Below the pieces are notes generated by a model. It ran no database searches. It saw only the letters and a list, made by a program, of their open reading frames with translations, and had not been told where the DNA came from. Of a stretch of 64,000 bases of DNA, positions 24,196 through 36,144 are shown one piece after another. Origin of the DNA: Mesodorylaimus sp. YZB2_4 (taxonomy: Eukaryota > Nematoda > Enoplea > Dorylaimida > Dorylaimidae); the NCBI GenBank assembly GCA_030248295.1, contig JASANH010000232.1:479138-543137 (forward strand). Direction: 5' to 3'. Positions within the stretch are counted from its first letter, which is position 1; each line of letters begins with the position of its first letter. Position numbers and translations under genes: made by a program.

Positions 24196-24648
24196 ATGAT
24201 GCCCCGAGGAGAAGTTGGACGCGCGAACATTGTTGTCGTGGTGATCGGGTGTTTCTTGTTGAGTGCGATCCGACTATTTAAACTTAGCTTGCGGATTCTG
24301 AGGTATTTGGCCTTATTTTTTGGGTTATTGTTCAGTCCAATACATTTGGTGTGGCATGGGGTAACAGACTCTATGCGGACGACTCGAGTGTTCCAGTACA
24401 TGGTGGTGCGGAGGCTATGCACTAAAAAGGCCATGAGGACGTATTCTAGTTTACGTAGTGCTAGGTTCAGGCTGCACCGAGTAGCTCAAGCCAGATGGAA
24501 GTGCCTGAGAGAATGGGCGCGCAGAGTGAATCGAGTTCGTGAACGGCTTCCAACAGTTGGAAGGGAAGGAATTCGAGGTGCCGATCGCACCCGATGTGGT
24601 GGACTCTCTGAACACAGTGTTGATGGCTTGGTCATCACGGAGGGGTGA
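24196..24648 (+). pseudogene. Gypsy gag C-terminal remnant with hydrophobic segment
   Basis: About 60 residues after the start are strongly hydrophobic (VVVVIGCFLLSAIRLF, then LALFFGLLFS), predicting two membrane-spanning stretches. The same segment is conserved in the second copy, downstream of its zinc knuckle. The frame then runs into a basic region that overlaps the protease frame. Confidence 0.6.
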
Positions 24649-25183
24649 CAAGAAAAGGCCTGATCTGTCTGTACAACCAAAATATACGATGACATATCTT
24701 GATGATGGGTGCGCCACAGTGTCGAAGACCATCATAGACACAGGAGCTGGCAGAAGTTTCGCATCGAAGGCACTGTTTGAGTTTCTTCGTGCCAGATCGG
24801 GAATTCAAGGGAATAGACCTTACCCTTGAGAAGGTAGAGGAGACCCCGATTCGTGGGATACACGGGTCTGTGGTTATGGCGGATGAGGTAGTGCATTTGC
24901 GAGTCCGAGTGCATAATCGAGGTAATAGGTTCATTGTGTTGGAGGATATACCTGTCCCCATGCTGCTAGGTCGAGACTTCTTAGCGAAGTTCGGGCCAGT
25001 AAGATTTGACTATACTGATGGTCGCATGAAGGATGTTCCGACAGTGGACCTTGATGAGATGCAGGGTTACGCGTCAGATAAAGCGACTAGTGGGACGGTG
25101 TGTCTGGCAGAGACAGTAACTATACCAGCGAAATCACCCATAAAGCATGTGATCAATATCGGCAGCAGCCCTCCAATACATTA
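24539..25183 (+). pseudogene. Gypsy aspartic protease region
   Basis: The first frame holds the active-site motif IDTGAGRSF. The frame then breaks near 24780, and the second half (LEDIPVPMLLGRDFLAKFGP, the flap/C-terminal part) lies in the -1 frame. The second family copy has the break at the same place. A stop at about 25182 separates it from the reverse transcriptase in this copy. Confidence 0.75.
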
Positions 25184-25194
25184 GGCCCCGAGGG

Positions 25195-26015
25195 GGACTC
25201 CATTTTTCCAAAGACCTGCTGTTAAACAGCTAATGGAGAAGATGATTGCTGCAGGTCAGATAGAGGAGTCGAATAGCCCGTTTTCCTCCCCGATTGTCCT
25301 TGCGAGCAAGAAGGACGGCACATGGGGATTTTGTGTCGACTACAGGCGGCTGAACGCGGTGACCATTCGCGACGAGTACCCACTACCTAGGTTGGACGAT
25401 ATTCTATACTCGTTGCATGGTGCCAGGTGGTTTTCCACTCCGGACTTGCTGAGTGCATTCCACCAGATCCGGTTGGCACCAGAGGATAGCGAAAAGACGG
25501 CATTTACTGTGCCTAGTGGTCATTACCAGTTTCGGGTTTTGCGTTTTGGGCTGTGCAACTCTCCGAGCACATTCCAGAAGTTAATGGACTGTGTGTTTGC
25601 GGGCATGCAATGGGAGAGGTGCCTAGTTTACTTGGACGATATCATGGTGTTCGGCTCAACATTCGAGGAACATCAATTTCGTTTGCAAGAGGTCTTTATG
25701 CGCCTGCATAAGGCGGGGCTGAAGATAAAATTGGCGAAGTGTGCATTCTTGCAGAAGTGTGCATTCTTGCAGAACGAGATATCGTTCTTAGGACATCGAG
25801 TGACTAGCTCAGGGTTGTGTCCTGATAAAGGGAAGATAAAAGCAGTGATGGAAATGGAGAAGCCGAAAGATGCACAGGCTGTGCGCAGGTTCCTAGGAAT
25901 GGTGTCGTTCTATAGACGATTTATAAAGGACTGCTCTAAGATAGCGAAGCCATTGTTCGAACTGACCAAGAAGGAAGTCCCTTTTGTGTGGTGGAGAGTG
26001 CCAGTGTGCGTTTGA
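25195..26015 (+). pseudogene. Gypsy reverse transcriptase
   Basis: Open through the palm and fingers: SPIVLASKKDGTW, DYRRLN, FCNS-like FGLCNSPSTF, the catalytic YLDD, and RRFLGMVSFYRRFI at the connection to RNase H. An 18-bp tandem duplication at about 25735-25772 inserts KCAFLQ a second time. The frame ends near 26015, where a shift leads to RNase H in another frame. Confidence 0.85.
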
Positions 26016-27870
26016 AACGCTTAAACAGAAACTGTGCACGAATCCAGTGTTGGGGTACCCAGACTTTTCAAAGCCTTTTATGGTCTACACGGATGCGAGT
26101 CGGTCAGGTTTGGGCGCGATACTATCGCAGGCGGCAGAAGATGGGAGCCAGCATCCAGTTGCCTATGCTAGTCGAGTGCTTACAGCTGCAAAAGAGAAGT
26201 ACCCAGTCACGGAATTGGGAGGCTTAGGAGTCTACTGGGCGGTAAAACTGTTCAAGCCATACGTCTATGGAAGGCGGTTTACGGTGGTTTACGGCAGACA
26301 TGCTGTCACGGCTGCATATGAATGCAAAGAAGGTGACCAAGGAGGTCGAGACGACACTTGCGGAAGTAGACGTGTCCCAATGGCAGGAAAGAGTGCGATG
26401 GAATGAATTCGCGGCTGAGCAGAGAACGGACACCTTGCTACAGCAAAGGATAAACTTTGTGGAGCATAGTATAGTGCCCCAGAACGAGTCACTGTTAAGG
26501 CAGTTTATCCTCGAAAAGCCTCTGCACGCGATGCGGGAAGGAGTGCTGGTGCATTAACCAAATAAGGGAAAGGCTCTGAACCGACCATTCAGGCTGTCGT
26601 ACCGAGACATATGCGCTTGGAAATTTTGCAGCAGTGTCACGGAGACGTGTTTGCGGCTCATTTTGGTATAGCAAAGACATTTGCTAAGTTATCCTCCAGG
26701 TATTATTGGGAGGGATACTACAAAGATACGGAGCACTTTGTAAAGCGCTGCACAACTTGTGCGAAGTTTAAAAAGATGGACAAAGAGTAACGAAAGCGCC
26801 ATTACAGCCGATGCCATTTGCAGGTCCTGGGAAAGAGTAGGAGTGGACCTCATAGGAAAGTTACCAACCACAACGAAGGGTAACAATTACATTGTCGTGT
26901 TCACCGACTACTACTCAAAGTGGGTAGAGGCTGTACCATTACCCAATTCCGAAGCTACTACGGTAGCTGATGCATTTTTACGCGAGGTGATTTGCAGGCA
27001 TGGCGCATGTGATCAGGGTCTAAGCGACAAAGGCCCATAATTCTTGGCTGAAGTCATGAAAGAAGTGTGCCGTATATGTGATATCAAGAAGAGCACAACT
27101 TCAGGTTACCATCCTCAGTGTAATGGACTGACAGAGCGATGCAACAAAACCATCGGACTATGTTCGCGATTTATACGCACGATAAAGGCAGGGAATGGGA
27201 TGACTGGATTCCATATGTCTTGTTCGCGTATCGATCATCAGTACAGGCGACAACAGGTTATTCGCCCTATCACGTTTTGTATGGTAGAGAGCCAAAGCTA
27301 CCAGGGGAGTTACGAGTCACACCTTTGGATTTGACGAAACAGTCCGAATACGCTCAGGGAATGGCAAACAAATTGAGTGTACTGAAGAAGATCATCTTCC
27401 AGAATCAAAGGGAGATGCAGAGTCGCCAAAAGGAGAACTTCGATAGGGACGCCAGAGTGCCTCCTTATGACGTAAACAATCTGGCTTGGTTGAGACAGGA
27501 ACGGCGGGGCGTCGGTGCCAAGTTCAAGCCTAAGTGGGGTGGACCGTACATCATCTTAGCAAAGCGGAGTGCAGTTGATGTGGTCATCCGGTTATGGAAT
27601 TCGCCCAGTGCGGGGAGGCTCACAGTGCATGTGAATAGGCTGAAACCGTGTTACGCGCCATGGCAAATGCCGCCAGGTATGGAAGAAGACGACGAAGATG
27701 ACGAGATCCGGAACAGGCTGTGTCCAAAGCCTTTGGGAGGAAAGGTGGCACCAGCGGAAGCAGGCACACCAGAAACGAATCATCCGATAGAGTTGCGACA
27801 TCTAGGACGAGTATGTCTGAAGTATACGAGAGGATCGAGAAGGACGTGCCGGCACCGGTACTGGGGAAAC
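26000..27870 (+). pseudogene. Gypsy RNase H, integrase and tail, frame-broken
   Basis: RNase H begins with TDASRSGLGAIL and HPVAYASR and is then frameshifted near 26290. The integrase zinc region (H..H..CTTC) and core (DLIG, SDKGP, TERCNK) are spread over two or three frames with stops at about 26788 and 27038. Downstream, GPYIILA and VHVNRLKPCY mark the post-integrase domain, followed by an acidic, Pro-rich tail. Confidence 0.82.
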
Positions 27871-28477
27871 CAGCGGTAGTGCCGCGTGTTGAAGAAACCG
27901 CTCCCGATTCAGCGATAGATGTAGCTGAGAATGAATTACAGTTGCAAAACGCGAACAACGGGGGAAGGGTGAATGATGCGGGTCGAATTGAAACTGATCA
28001 ACTCGAGGCAATGCCGTCAGTTAAGTCGCCGAAGGAGAAAAAGGACAATAAGGATTCGAGCGATCAAGACCGCCAAGTAGCCACAAACCAAAGTACAAAT
28101 ACGATGGACGTAGTTCCAGATACGAGTGCGAACGAAAGCGAAACAAACCCAGATCGAAGCAACGATCGATATCAATTAAGACCACGAATTCTGAAGCCCA
28201 CACGGTATGGGTATGATACGTAAGAGAATTGGATACGCCGAGTGAATTTTATCCTGAGGTATGGAAGTATTTTGTCACTAACCCAACTTACCCATATGCA
28301 ATTATTTTGGTTCTGTGTATTGGTGATCACAGCCATATGAGATACGTAGTTGTTGCGTGTTAGAGATATGAGGCCAGTGTGAAGATTGAATGGACGTTGA
28401 GAGATAGGGCTGGAGTGAGTGAGTCAGGATAGTTAGTTTGGGGTCAAACTTTTATTTTAGCCGGGGGGGGGGGTTGT

Positions 28478-28790
28478 TGTGATGAAGCTGTGCTGGAATG
28501 ATAGCGTGCGTCCGCGTGTATCCGAATGATAGTGTAATGCTGCATACTTCTGGTCGGGCGTGTGCATTGCTATGCTATGGGGACTGTTTGTTGACTGTCA
28601 CCGAGAGTAGTACTGTACGTGCCTTTCGGGAATATCTGTGTGGTCAATAATCGAGTATGGCTCATCGTAGTCTGTGCACGTTCGGTGAGTTCGGTTCCGG
28701 GTTGTGAGTCCTCATACTGCCACCCGAAGCCCCTGAGAACCGAAGCCCGTAGACAAATGGTGAGACGAGCAACATCAGGGATCGTCATTA
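28478..28790 (+). repeat. Gypsy 3' LTR
   Basis: Starts TGTGATGAAGCTGTGC and ends near ATCGTCATTA. It is over 90% alike by eye to the LTR at 59303-59617, whose complete end reads ATTACA. The last bases here are altered (ATTAAACA). A G11 run lies just upstream. Confidence 0.9.
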
Positions 28791-29129
28791 AACACCTACA
28801 GCGGTCGTATTCGAGTTAAAACTATAATAGCACGAGTACCAGTAAGTATGTACACAATAAGTCTTGCTCCATATTACTAGTAGAGGGGTGACACGTGGAG
28901 CTCTTGCACCACGTCAAAACTGATGACAGCTAAGGAATTCTCTTGACCTAGTCCACACCTGAAACATACTCCGACGGGGCGGTGATTCCAAACGCTAGCT
29001 CTGTGCAGAGGAGTGTCTCGACTGCAGACAAGCCTTTACAGAAAATGGCTCTCAAAGCAGTGCCATGTCTGGGTACGGATGTGCAAGAATAGCAAAAACT
29101 CTGCCTTGAGCGAGACAGTAACGCTGCGG

Positions 29130-29222
29130 ATGAAACATCACTCCAAGGGGTGACGTCTCCCAGCCAGGGGAGATCCATTATTCTCTCCCACTCGCCATGG
29201 TCCACCGGCGTTACATATTGCT
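29130..29222. repeat. Dispersed repeat fragment, copy B
   Basis: Matches 6300-6392. The rest of 28791-29297 shows no gene. Confidence 0.5.
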
Positions 29223-29297
29223 GCAACTGAAAAGTGAGTGTGATAACGAATCTTCATGGTGCTGTACTGCTTCATACACGCACAGTGGTATCCCAAG

Positions 29298-29303
29298 TTT
29301 ATT
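29298..29303 (-). terminator. Poly(A) signal of the ZP gene
   Basis: AATAAA on minus about 65 bp after the stop codon of the ZP-domain gene. Confidence 0.6.
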
Positions 29304-29367
29304 CCCAGCAATAGCACAACGACCCTCCCTTAAACACGCACGACCTGGCATTTAAACCGCAAAGCTT

Positions 29368-31922
29368 TTACCTTATGTTTTTCGCGTTCGCGCGAAACCA
29401 GGCGATTGAAATTAAAAATGTAGCCAATACTAAACTTAACATCATGAAAACAAAAATTCCAATGATTATTGGATCGATGCAGAATCGTGCCACTCCATCA
29501 AAGCCGAGTGATTCCAGGGTGTTGCCCTTATTGTCCCCATTTTCTTCGATATCGAGGACCATCAATTTACTAGCAGTCACATCAAAGTCGGCGAGCAGAT
29601 GTGGTCTGGTCTTGTTGATTTTTGAATGTGCGTATTCAAGAGCCGTTGAATTGATAATGCGGTACTTTGGATTGGTGGTCAACTGATAAGTTGCCCTCTT
29701 GCCTCGGGATGGAGTAGGACACTGGGGTCTCTGAAAGAGGCCTACTGCTCATGTACTGTATGCTATAGGTGTGCATGGCCTGTTGATCGAGTTGATTGCC
29801 TGCTATCGCATCATACACAAAGTAGTATGTGCTGCCATACTGTAGGTGGCCGCCGCACTTTATTAGTTGCCTTCGTTGTCCGCTCGTTATGCACCTCTAG
29901 GCGAGGCAGAAGCCCGCGGTGTTGATGTCTGGCTCCTCTGACTAGTTTACCTGCCTGCAGGGACTATACGTTCCTGCGATATGACCGTCAATGTAGGACT
30001 GTCCTTATCACATGCGCACTGTATCAGGTGCTATCAGCCTCATGGTAAATGGGCCTGAGCCTGGCAAATGCTTCTACTAAACATGTGCTCACGATCAGTA
30101 TGGAACGCAGTGGTTACCGCCAGAATATCCGAGTGGTCCTTACCTCGCACTTAACTCCATCCTTGACAGTGATTCGAACCTGGCACGTGAAGTACACCTG
30201 GGCCTTGTCAGCGAACTTGAACACATGAGATTCTTGGCCAGCCACATTATCGGCGGTGTAATCCAAGTTCTGCAGTAGGTATCGATCTTGTGCGCAACTG
30301 CAATAGAAGACCACGCGTTCAGAGCTCGCAACGGCACATCCTGAATATGGGCTCTATCAGAGTGAACTGGGCGTGTCTGCCTGTGTTAGTGTAAGGTTTA
30401 CAACACGACTGCTTCAGAAGAAAACTAGCCATGATCACTTTTCAGTCAAACTAAGAAGAGTAATGACCCTGCGCAAGATAGACTCTCGATGTCGCAACGT
30501 AAGAGGATCGTCGCACTGCTTACCCAAGATCGTCCAACAACAATACTGCATTTCCGTGCCCGTCATCAACACCGCAACTGTGGACAGTCATGCAATACGA
30601 GTTCTCCCGTTGCGCGTTGTAGTCGGATGTGACGCAGAACCACTTGTGGTAGACGGGCTGTCCAATCTGGGCATACTTTATTGGGTTGCCGTGAGGACCA
30701 TCGCTAAGTACGTGATAATGGCAAGTGGGCATTGGCACAGCTTCGCTAATCGTGGCTGTTGTGAGCATGCTGGAATAGGACATACACACAACCACAATGT
30801 TTATTAATGCTGACTCTACAGCACTCAGCTCAAGAGATGAAAGAACTCACAATCAGCATCATCTTTCACTGATCTGCGCCCTACGCTATCCCCCTACACT
30901 TTAGCAGTGCATTACAGACACCAGGAGAAGGGTCTTGCGCCATAAAAGCCTGGTCAGAAGGATGTCCTAGAATAGACCTGAAATTGTCAAGTCACTGCTG
31001 GCCTGCAATGAAAAGTACACGGCACTGTTTTTACCTGACATCCAAATCTGCCGACACCACCTTCTCCGCTTGCATATAGAAGCATCGCACATTGAAAGCT
31101 CGATCTACTTTCGTTAGCACCACTGGATGGAACATGACAACCACAGTTACATCGATCGATATTCCATTATTTGGAGCACCCTAAAGTATAAAATGTCGTT
31201 GTTGGAATTTGGAAAATACCAATTTTCACGCGATCTTACTGAACGACTCCTCCGCACTCCGCAAGGGCCAGTCAAAGAAATGGAGATTGCCAGTGACTGC
31301 TTGGAGTCCCCAACGACTTTGCAGCTGCTCTCGTTAAAGTGGTCCTTGACATAAACGTTGCCGTAAAATGGTTTACGCACATTGATGGTTAGCCCAATGT
31401 TATCAGCACCGCAACTGATAGTAGGAGCAGCTGAGAGAAAAACTTATTTCACCTTCGATTATAATCTTTTAAGTATCAGATCCATATGACCACGGGGTTT
31501 GGAGTGGTTATTGCTGCTATTGTATACAGATGTACGTGGATTGCACAACCATATCACTTGTGGGGGCTGGAGCTACTCTGAAGGTAAGAAACTTGTGATG
31601 GCTGTTCCAGAAAGATGTACAGCACAAATTGTACATTTTTCGGACACTAATCAACAGCTTGGATGGGATGGGATGGGATGACCTAATGCTACCATCACTT
31701 TTATGACAAACGAAACAGGTGGCGTCATATCCGTCCCCAGCGGCCATCCAGTGCTGAGCGGGAATGGGTGCAACAGAGCAGCAGAAGTCTAAAAAGTGAG
31801 TTCTTACCTGCCAGATCGTTATCGATAGGCACACTCCTAATCACTGTCACTGTCATCAAATACACCACTATACATTTTCCCAAATGCAGCCTCTGACTCC
31901 AATCGCCAACCATCATGGGCAT
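29368..31922 (-). CDS. Cuticlin-like ZP-domain transmembrane protein
   Basis: Six exons on minus: 31922-31808, 31430-31240, 31180-31035, 30769-30524, 30297-30144 and 29682-29368, phases consistent, 388 aa. A hydrophobic stretch near residues 16-30 is a signal peptide. The ZP module follows: KPFYGNVYVKDHF, CGVRRSRS, VVVMFHPVVLTKVDRAFNV, then PMPTCHYHVL, GQPVYHKW, CMTVHSCGVDDG, KFADKAQVYFTCQVRI. This order is that of nematode cuticlins, which polymerise through the ZP module into cuticular ribbons. The C-terminal tail has ADFDVTASKLMVLDIEE and one membrane span (IIIGIFVFMMLSLVLATFLI) close to the C-terminus. No furin-type RxxR site is obvious between the ZP module and the anchor. The ATG at 31922 is the best start; codons further up lack ATG. 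The stop overlaps a GTAAAA site, so a further exon is possible but not needed. Confidence 0.88.
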
Positions 31923-31939
31923 CTTCCATGGAGTCACTA

Positions 31940-32740
31940 ATCAAAAATTTTGCAAGTGCAATCACTTTTTTAACTGCTTTCAAAATATCCTAATGCGGCT
32001 GTGTGAATATTTTCATGTATAAAAGGTCGAGACTCGCCAGTGGACATAAAAGACTCTAAGAATAAGATTGTGGTCATTTTCGAACATTGGCGAGGACACT
32101 TGACTAAAATGGAAAGTATACAAAAATTCACTCCTCCTCTTCAAACGACTTCGCAATGTTACTTTTGTGAAAGTCTGACCTTTGCGGCAGTAATTTTCTC
32201 TCGAAGTGAATGTACTGTAACTCAGTCAAAAGATTTTATGCAACTCGCGCGATTGTGTCAAAGCACCTTTTCTAGCCAGCCAAGACGCCTATTGTCGCTT
32301 TCAATGCCACCAAGTCGAGGTAATTTGTTATGCTGTCTGAAGAAAGTTATCCACTTGGGCATGGAAGAAAAGGCATCAGTCATATTAGTGAGGTGGGATG
32401 TGACAGTATCCTGTGAGCACTTTGCGTGCTGTGAAAACTGTGCAAGTTGACAGATCTACTATAGAGTAGGCATGTGGTCCACAATAAATACAAATATCTG
32501 CTGTCTGCAACGGGTGCGCACTGTAATATAGGAGATCCCTACCAAGGTAATTCCAAACCATGCCACAAAAATTGACAAAGAGGTTACTCTTCTGCTGCCA
32601 GAGGTTGTTGATGATGGATTCATGTTGTTATTGAAGCGCCGCTCTTCTTTATGGGAGTTTTTAAAAACGACGTTGTGTGTTCTTAGAGCATGCGCCAAGT
32701 TCAGAGCTCGTCATTGTTCTAGTGGTCATATTTCGAAACG
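31940..32740. other. Intergenic with orphan TATA box
   Basis: TATAAAAG at 32018-32025 on plus, with no convincing gene behind it; a 136-aa frame at 32040 has no family features. On minus, 32698-32459 encodes 79 aa with one predicted membrane span (SIFVAWFGITLVGISYITV), which could be a small gene but has no other support. Confidence 0.35.
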
Positions 32741-33862
32741 ATGGAAATTCGAAAGGCGCAAAAAGAAACTGTGAAAGCCTGGATTTGCTTGTTCACCTGC
32801 GCTGTGACTCGGGCCCTACATTTCGAAGTCACGCCTTCATTGGCCACTGAAGATTTCTTGGAGACGGCGCGCAGATTTGTGGCTCGTCGTGGCAAGCCAC
32901 AAGTGATAATATCAGATAATGCTAAGACTTTCAAGCTGGCTCACTCGGTAATACATAAGGCGTGGGCTCAGTGTGTTTTTAATACTTCGGTCTCGAACTA
33001 TATGAACTCAAAAGGCATTTAATGGAAATTGATTACTGAGTTAGCTCCTTGGATGGGGGGATTTTATGAACCCCTTGTTGGTCTTGTCAAGCGAGGACTC
33101 AGAAAAGCGATTAATAATCGACTGCTGACTTTCCGGCAGCTTGAAACGATTGTTATTGAATTAGAAGGCATTCTAAATTCGCGTTAACTGGGATTTGTTG
33201 GGTCCAATGTTGATGATGGACATATTTTGACCCCAATGATGTTTCTGGGCGTCGGAAATTCGACGGAACTGCCAGTTCTTGCTTCTGACCTTATAGAGAT
33301 CAGGATTTTAACTTTAGACGAAATTCGGCGGACTTCCTATCAGAAAAATGGGAACATGGTCAGATTTTATTGGAAGGATTCTGGAAAAGATTTCTGAAGG
33401 AGTATCTGTTAAATCTAGTACCGGGAGCAAATGGGACGCCGTAAGGGCTCTATGGGCCAAATTCCTTACGTCGGCCAGCCAGTTCTTATTCACGACGAGT
33501 TACCCCGAGGTCAATGGAAACTTGGCCTGATTGACAAGTTGATTTGTGGTGCCGACGGAAAGGCGAGATCAGCTGTTATTCGAGTCAAAGGAAAACAAAT
33601 GGTTCATCGGCCCATCACTTTATTGCACCCATTGGAGTACGACGACGAGGTTAGTAGCCAGCAATTGGAAATGCGCGACTTGTCCCCGACAGCTGACCGT
33701 GAGTCGACCGCACGCGCACCCAAACCTACGTCGCCTAGTCGCCGTCCTGTGCGATCAGCTGCAGTCAGGGCAAAAGCAGCGGTCGCCAAATTGCTTGGGT
33801 GGGAGTGTTGTCCCCCGCACGATGATGTCTTCGAGGATGAAGACGCTGATGAAATTGTGTAA
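32741..33862 (+). pseudogene. BEL/Pao retrotransposon integrase remnant
   Basis: Frames on plus read through CLFTCAVTRALHFEV-like WICLFTCAVTRALHFEV, FVARRGKPQVIISDNAKTF (second catalytic Asp), WMGGFYEPLVGLVKRGLRKAI (Glu region), and the C-terminal domain DELPRGQWKLGLI...RPITLLHPLE typical of BEL/Pao polyproteins. Stops at about 33020 and 33184 and a frame change near 33400 inactivate it. Gag, protease and reverse transcriptase are absent, so it is 5'-truncated. An LTR could lie at 33880-34380 but I could not define its ends. Confidence 0.85.
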
Positions 33863-34671
33863 TTGCATATATATACTATAGAATGCCATGACTAATTATG
33901 TCGTGAAATGCCTTGCACTGAAAATATCGTGATGTTATGTTTTGATTTATGAGCGTGTACGACTGTGGAGCTTTGTAAGCGAGAGCCACTAGGGCTGGCG
34001 CCAGCTGGGCGCGTCGCCATCGCGGCGAGTAGAAGCGATATGAACGACGTTGAGACAGGCTGGGAACGTTATGAGCCTGTTGTTAGCCAGCTCACCAATG
34101 TGAAAAAGGGCTTGACTTGGGTCAGTGCACAAATGAGAGACGGTCGAATAAAGTCGACTTTGTACTGTTGCACAACGCTAGCTATGCCAAGCTATGGCTG
34201 TGTCTTTAGTGCAGTAGTGCAAGCGATTTTAAGTGCCCTGAGTGTGCATGCGCGCATCCGAAGTTTCAGTAAACATCCATCCTGCTGGTGTGTGTGATCG
34301 AGCTACTTTATGGCTGCACGGTGAATACGAAACAATTCAGACCACAGCCGCCACCATTCTTCAAACATCTCGTAAGTGCAGGTATGCTGCCGTGATAAAT
34401 TATTGTAAAAGTATATGCGCATCACTTTCCAACCAATCAAGCCACAAAAATATGAAAATCCAAATATTTCAAATCATAAAGTCAGGAGCTCAAAACTCAC
34501 AATCAGTCGATCCGTCACAATTCATCCAGAGAATGCAAAAGAGCAAAAGCAGATTTAGCATCTTCTGTCAATGGAGCATTCCCTTCTCGGATAACCAACG
34601 CCACTTTGTAACCAGCTTGCTTCGCTGGATAAGCCTCTGGAAAAAAATTAAACCAGCCGATCAGATTTTTC

Positions 34672-35585
34672 GTAGTACCCTAGGTTGCTGCATGTTCATC
34701 CTTGCCGACTGTCTAGGGTTGCCGACTAATGTATTGGGATATGTGAGAAGTCAAACCCGTCCTAGGTTGCCGACTAATGTTAAGAAGCGCGATAGGCGCG
34801 AAATCCAAACTGTATGACCTGCGCTAAATGCACTTTTATTCGTACTTACCATGGCGAAGTCCATATTCCAAATATCGATTTTGACAGTCAAACCCATTTT
34901 TACTTGAATAAATTGATACAGTTAAACACAAAATTGATGCGCACTCCCCTTAGCTCCCTCTTCCATTGTATAATATGCATGCAAGTGACGCTGAATCTAC
35001 AGTAAGGCAATAAGGCACCAAAGCCATTCATGGCTGACGCTCTCGCTCGAGTTTGCAAGAATCGCTAGGCACGTTTCTTGCAGACAACGCAAGAATATGT
35101 TGAGGGTTAGGTGAGGTTTCCGAAGTCGTGGTTCATTCTATTATTTCAGCCCTCTGCATGGTTGTTCGTCCTTGGAGCCGCCCTGGCCACCCACCAAGGG
35201 GGAAATATTTATACGGTACAAATAAAAATGATTAGCCTCGGTTCGACTTTCGCAAACGAGCATGTTTGTTTAGGTTGTTGTTTGAATTGTGTTTATCTTT
35301 CGTCAACATTTTTGGCAACAAATTCCAGAAAATTTTCAAACGAAAACCAACGCTGCGCCTCTGTTACATCCTATGTGGTGCAGGTTTCCGATACACTTTC
35401 ATAACAGAAGATTCACTTGCGCATCATATTTTGTATACTGTAGATTGGTCGGCAACCTAGGAAGGATTTGACCTCTCTCTGTATCCTTATACGTTAGTCG
35501 GCAACCCTGGACGGGCGGCAAGGCTGGACAGTCGGCAAAGCTGTAAGATCGGCAACCTTGGACATTGGCAACCTAGAACGTATTC
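34672..35585. mobile_element. Long-TIR non-autonomous element with TTGCCGAC iterations
   Basis: Inverted arms of about 100-150 bp: on the left CCTAGGTTGC, CCTTGCCGACTGTC, GGGTTGCCGACTAA, CCTAGGTTGCCGAC; on the right the same words inverted at 35445-35580. The direct repeat CAGATTTTTC (10 bp) flanks it at 34662-34671 and 35586-35595. No transposase frame in the 914 bp. The TSD length and long arms fit a Mutator-like derivative. Confidence 0.82.
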
Positions 35586-35733
35586 AGATTTTTCTGCCCC
35601 CGCCATTCGTATTTACACGACTTCTGGTCTACACTCTGATAGGACCATGTATTGAACCACCTGTACAATACTGTAGCTAGGAAATTTATATATTTTAGCG
35701 CGAGTATACTTTGGCTACTGCAAATTCAAAAAG

Positions 35734-35955
35734 GACGGCTGAACTATTCACGACTTTGGGAACGCCAATTTTACAAACAAAACAGATCTTCGCGCCAGTA
35801 GCCGAAACGAAGAAGCTCGCCACATACGCTTACCTCAACGTCACAAAAAATCGCATGATCAGTCTTTTCTGGCATCGACTGTTGAGTTATGGAATGATTT
35901 ATCTAAGGATCTCGTTTCTGCTAGTTTTTCGTGTTTTAAGAAAGAGATTTTCTAG
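35734..35955 (+). pseudogene. LINE (CR1/jockey-like) 3' coding tail
   Basis: An open frame ending at 35955 contains a stretch of the type SFLASTVELWNDLSKDL and then FKKEIF at its end, the usual C-terminus of CR1/jockey-type reverse transcriptase ORFs (S-F...WN.L...FK). An upstream stop at about 35731 and the lack of the rest of the ORF show 5' truncation. The 3' UTR-like sequence ends in a (CTAT)n run at 36056-36105. Confidence 0.6.
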
Positions 35956-36055
35956 ATGACATTTGTTTAATATCTATTCCATTGTGTTTTATTACACACG
36001 TTTTCTGTATGTTCATGCCCGCTATTGCGCACCTGTAATGCTTGGGACCATGATA

Positions 36056-36105
36056 AAATACCTATCTAGATACCTATCTGTCTATCTATCTACCATCTTC
36101 ACTCT
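36056..36105. repeat. Microsatellite (CTAT)n
   Basis: Imperfect CTAT units, probably the 3' tail of the LINE fragment just upstream. Confidence 0.6.
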
Positions 36106-36144
36106 ATTTAGGCCCAGCCAAACTACCGAGGGGTAAAGCAGCTC

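Larger units (their letters stand above)
23990..28790 (+). mobile_element. Ty3/Gypsy LTR retrotransposon, 5'-truncated copy
   Basis: Homology to the second family copy (54967-59617, minus) starts at about 23990, in the gag C-terminal part, so the 5' LTR and most of gag are missing. Order: gag tail with hydrophobic segment, protease, reverse transcriptase, RNase H, integrase, a post-integrase acidic/Pro-rich tail, a G-run polypurine tract (28463-28473), and the 3' LTR. Several frameshifts and stops break pol. Confidence 0.9.

Noticed and set aside
33880..34380. LTR of the BEL/Pao element
   Set aside because: It is in the right place after the pol remnant, but without a second copy I could not fix the ends, so I did not annotate it.
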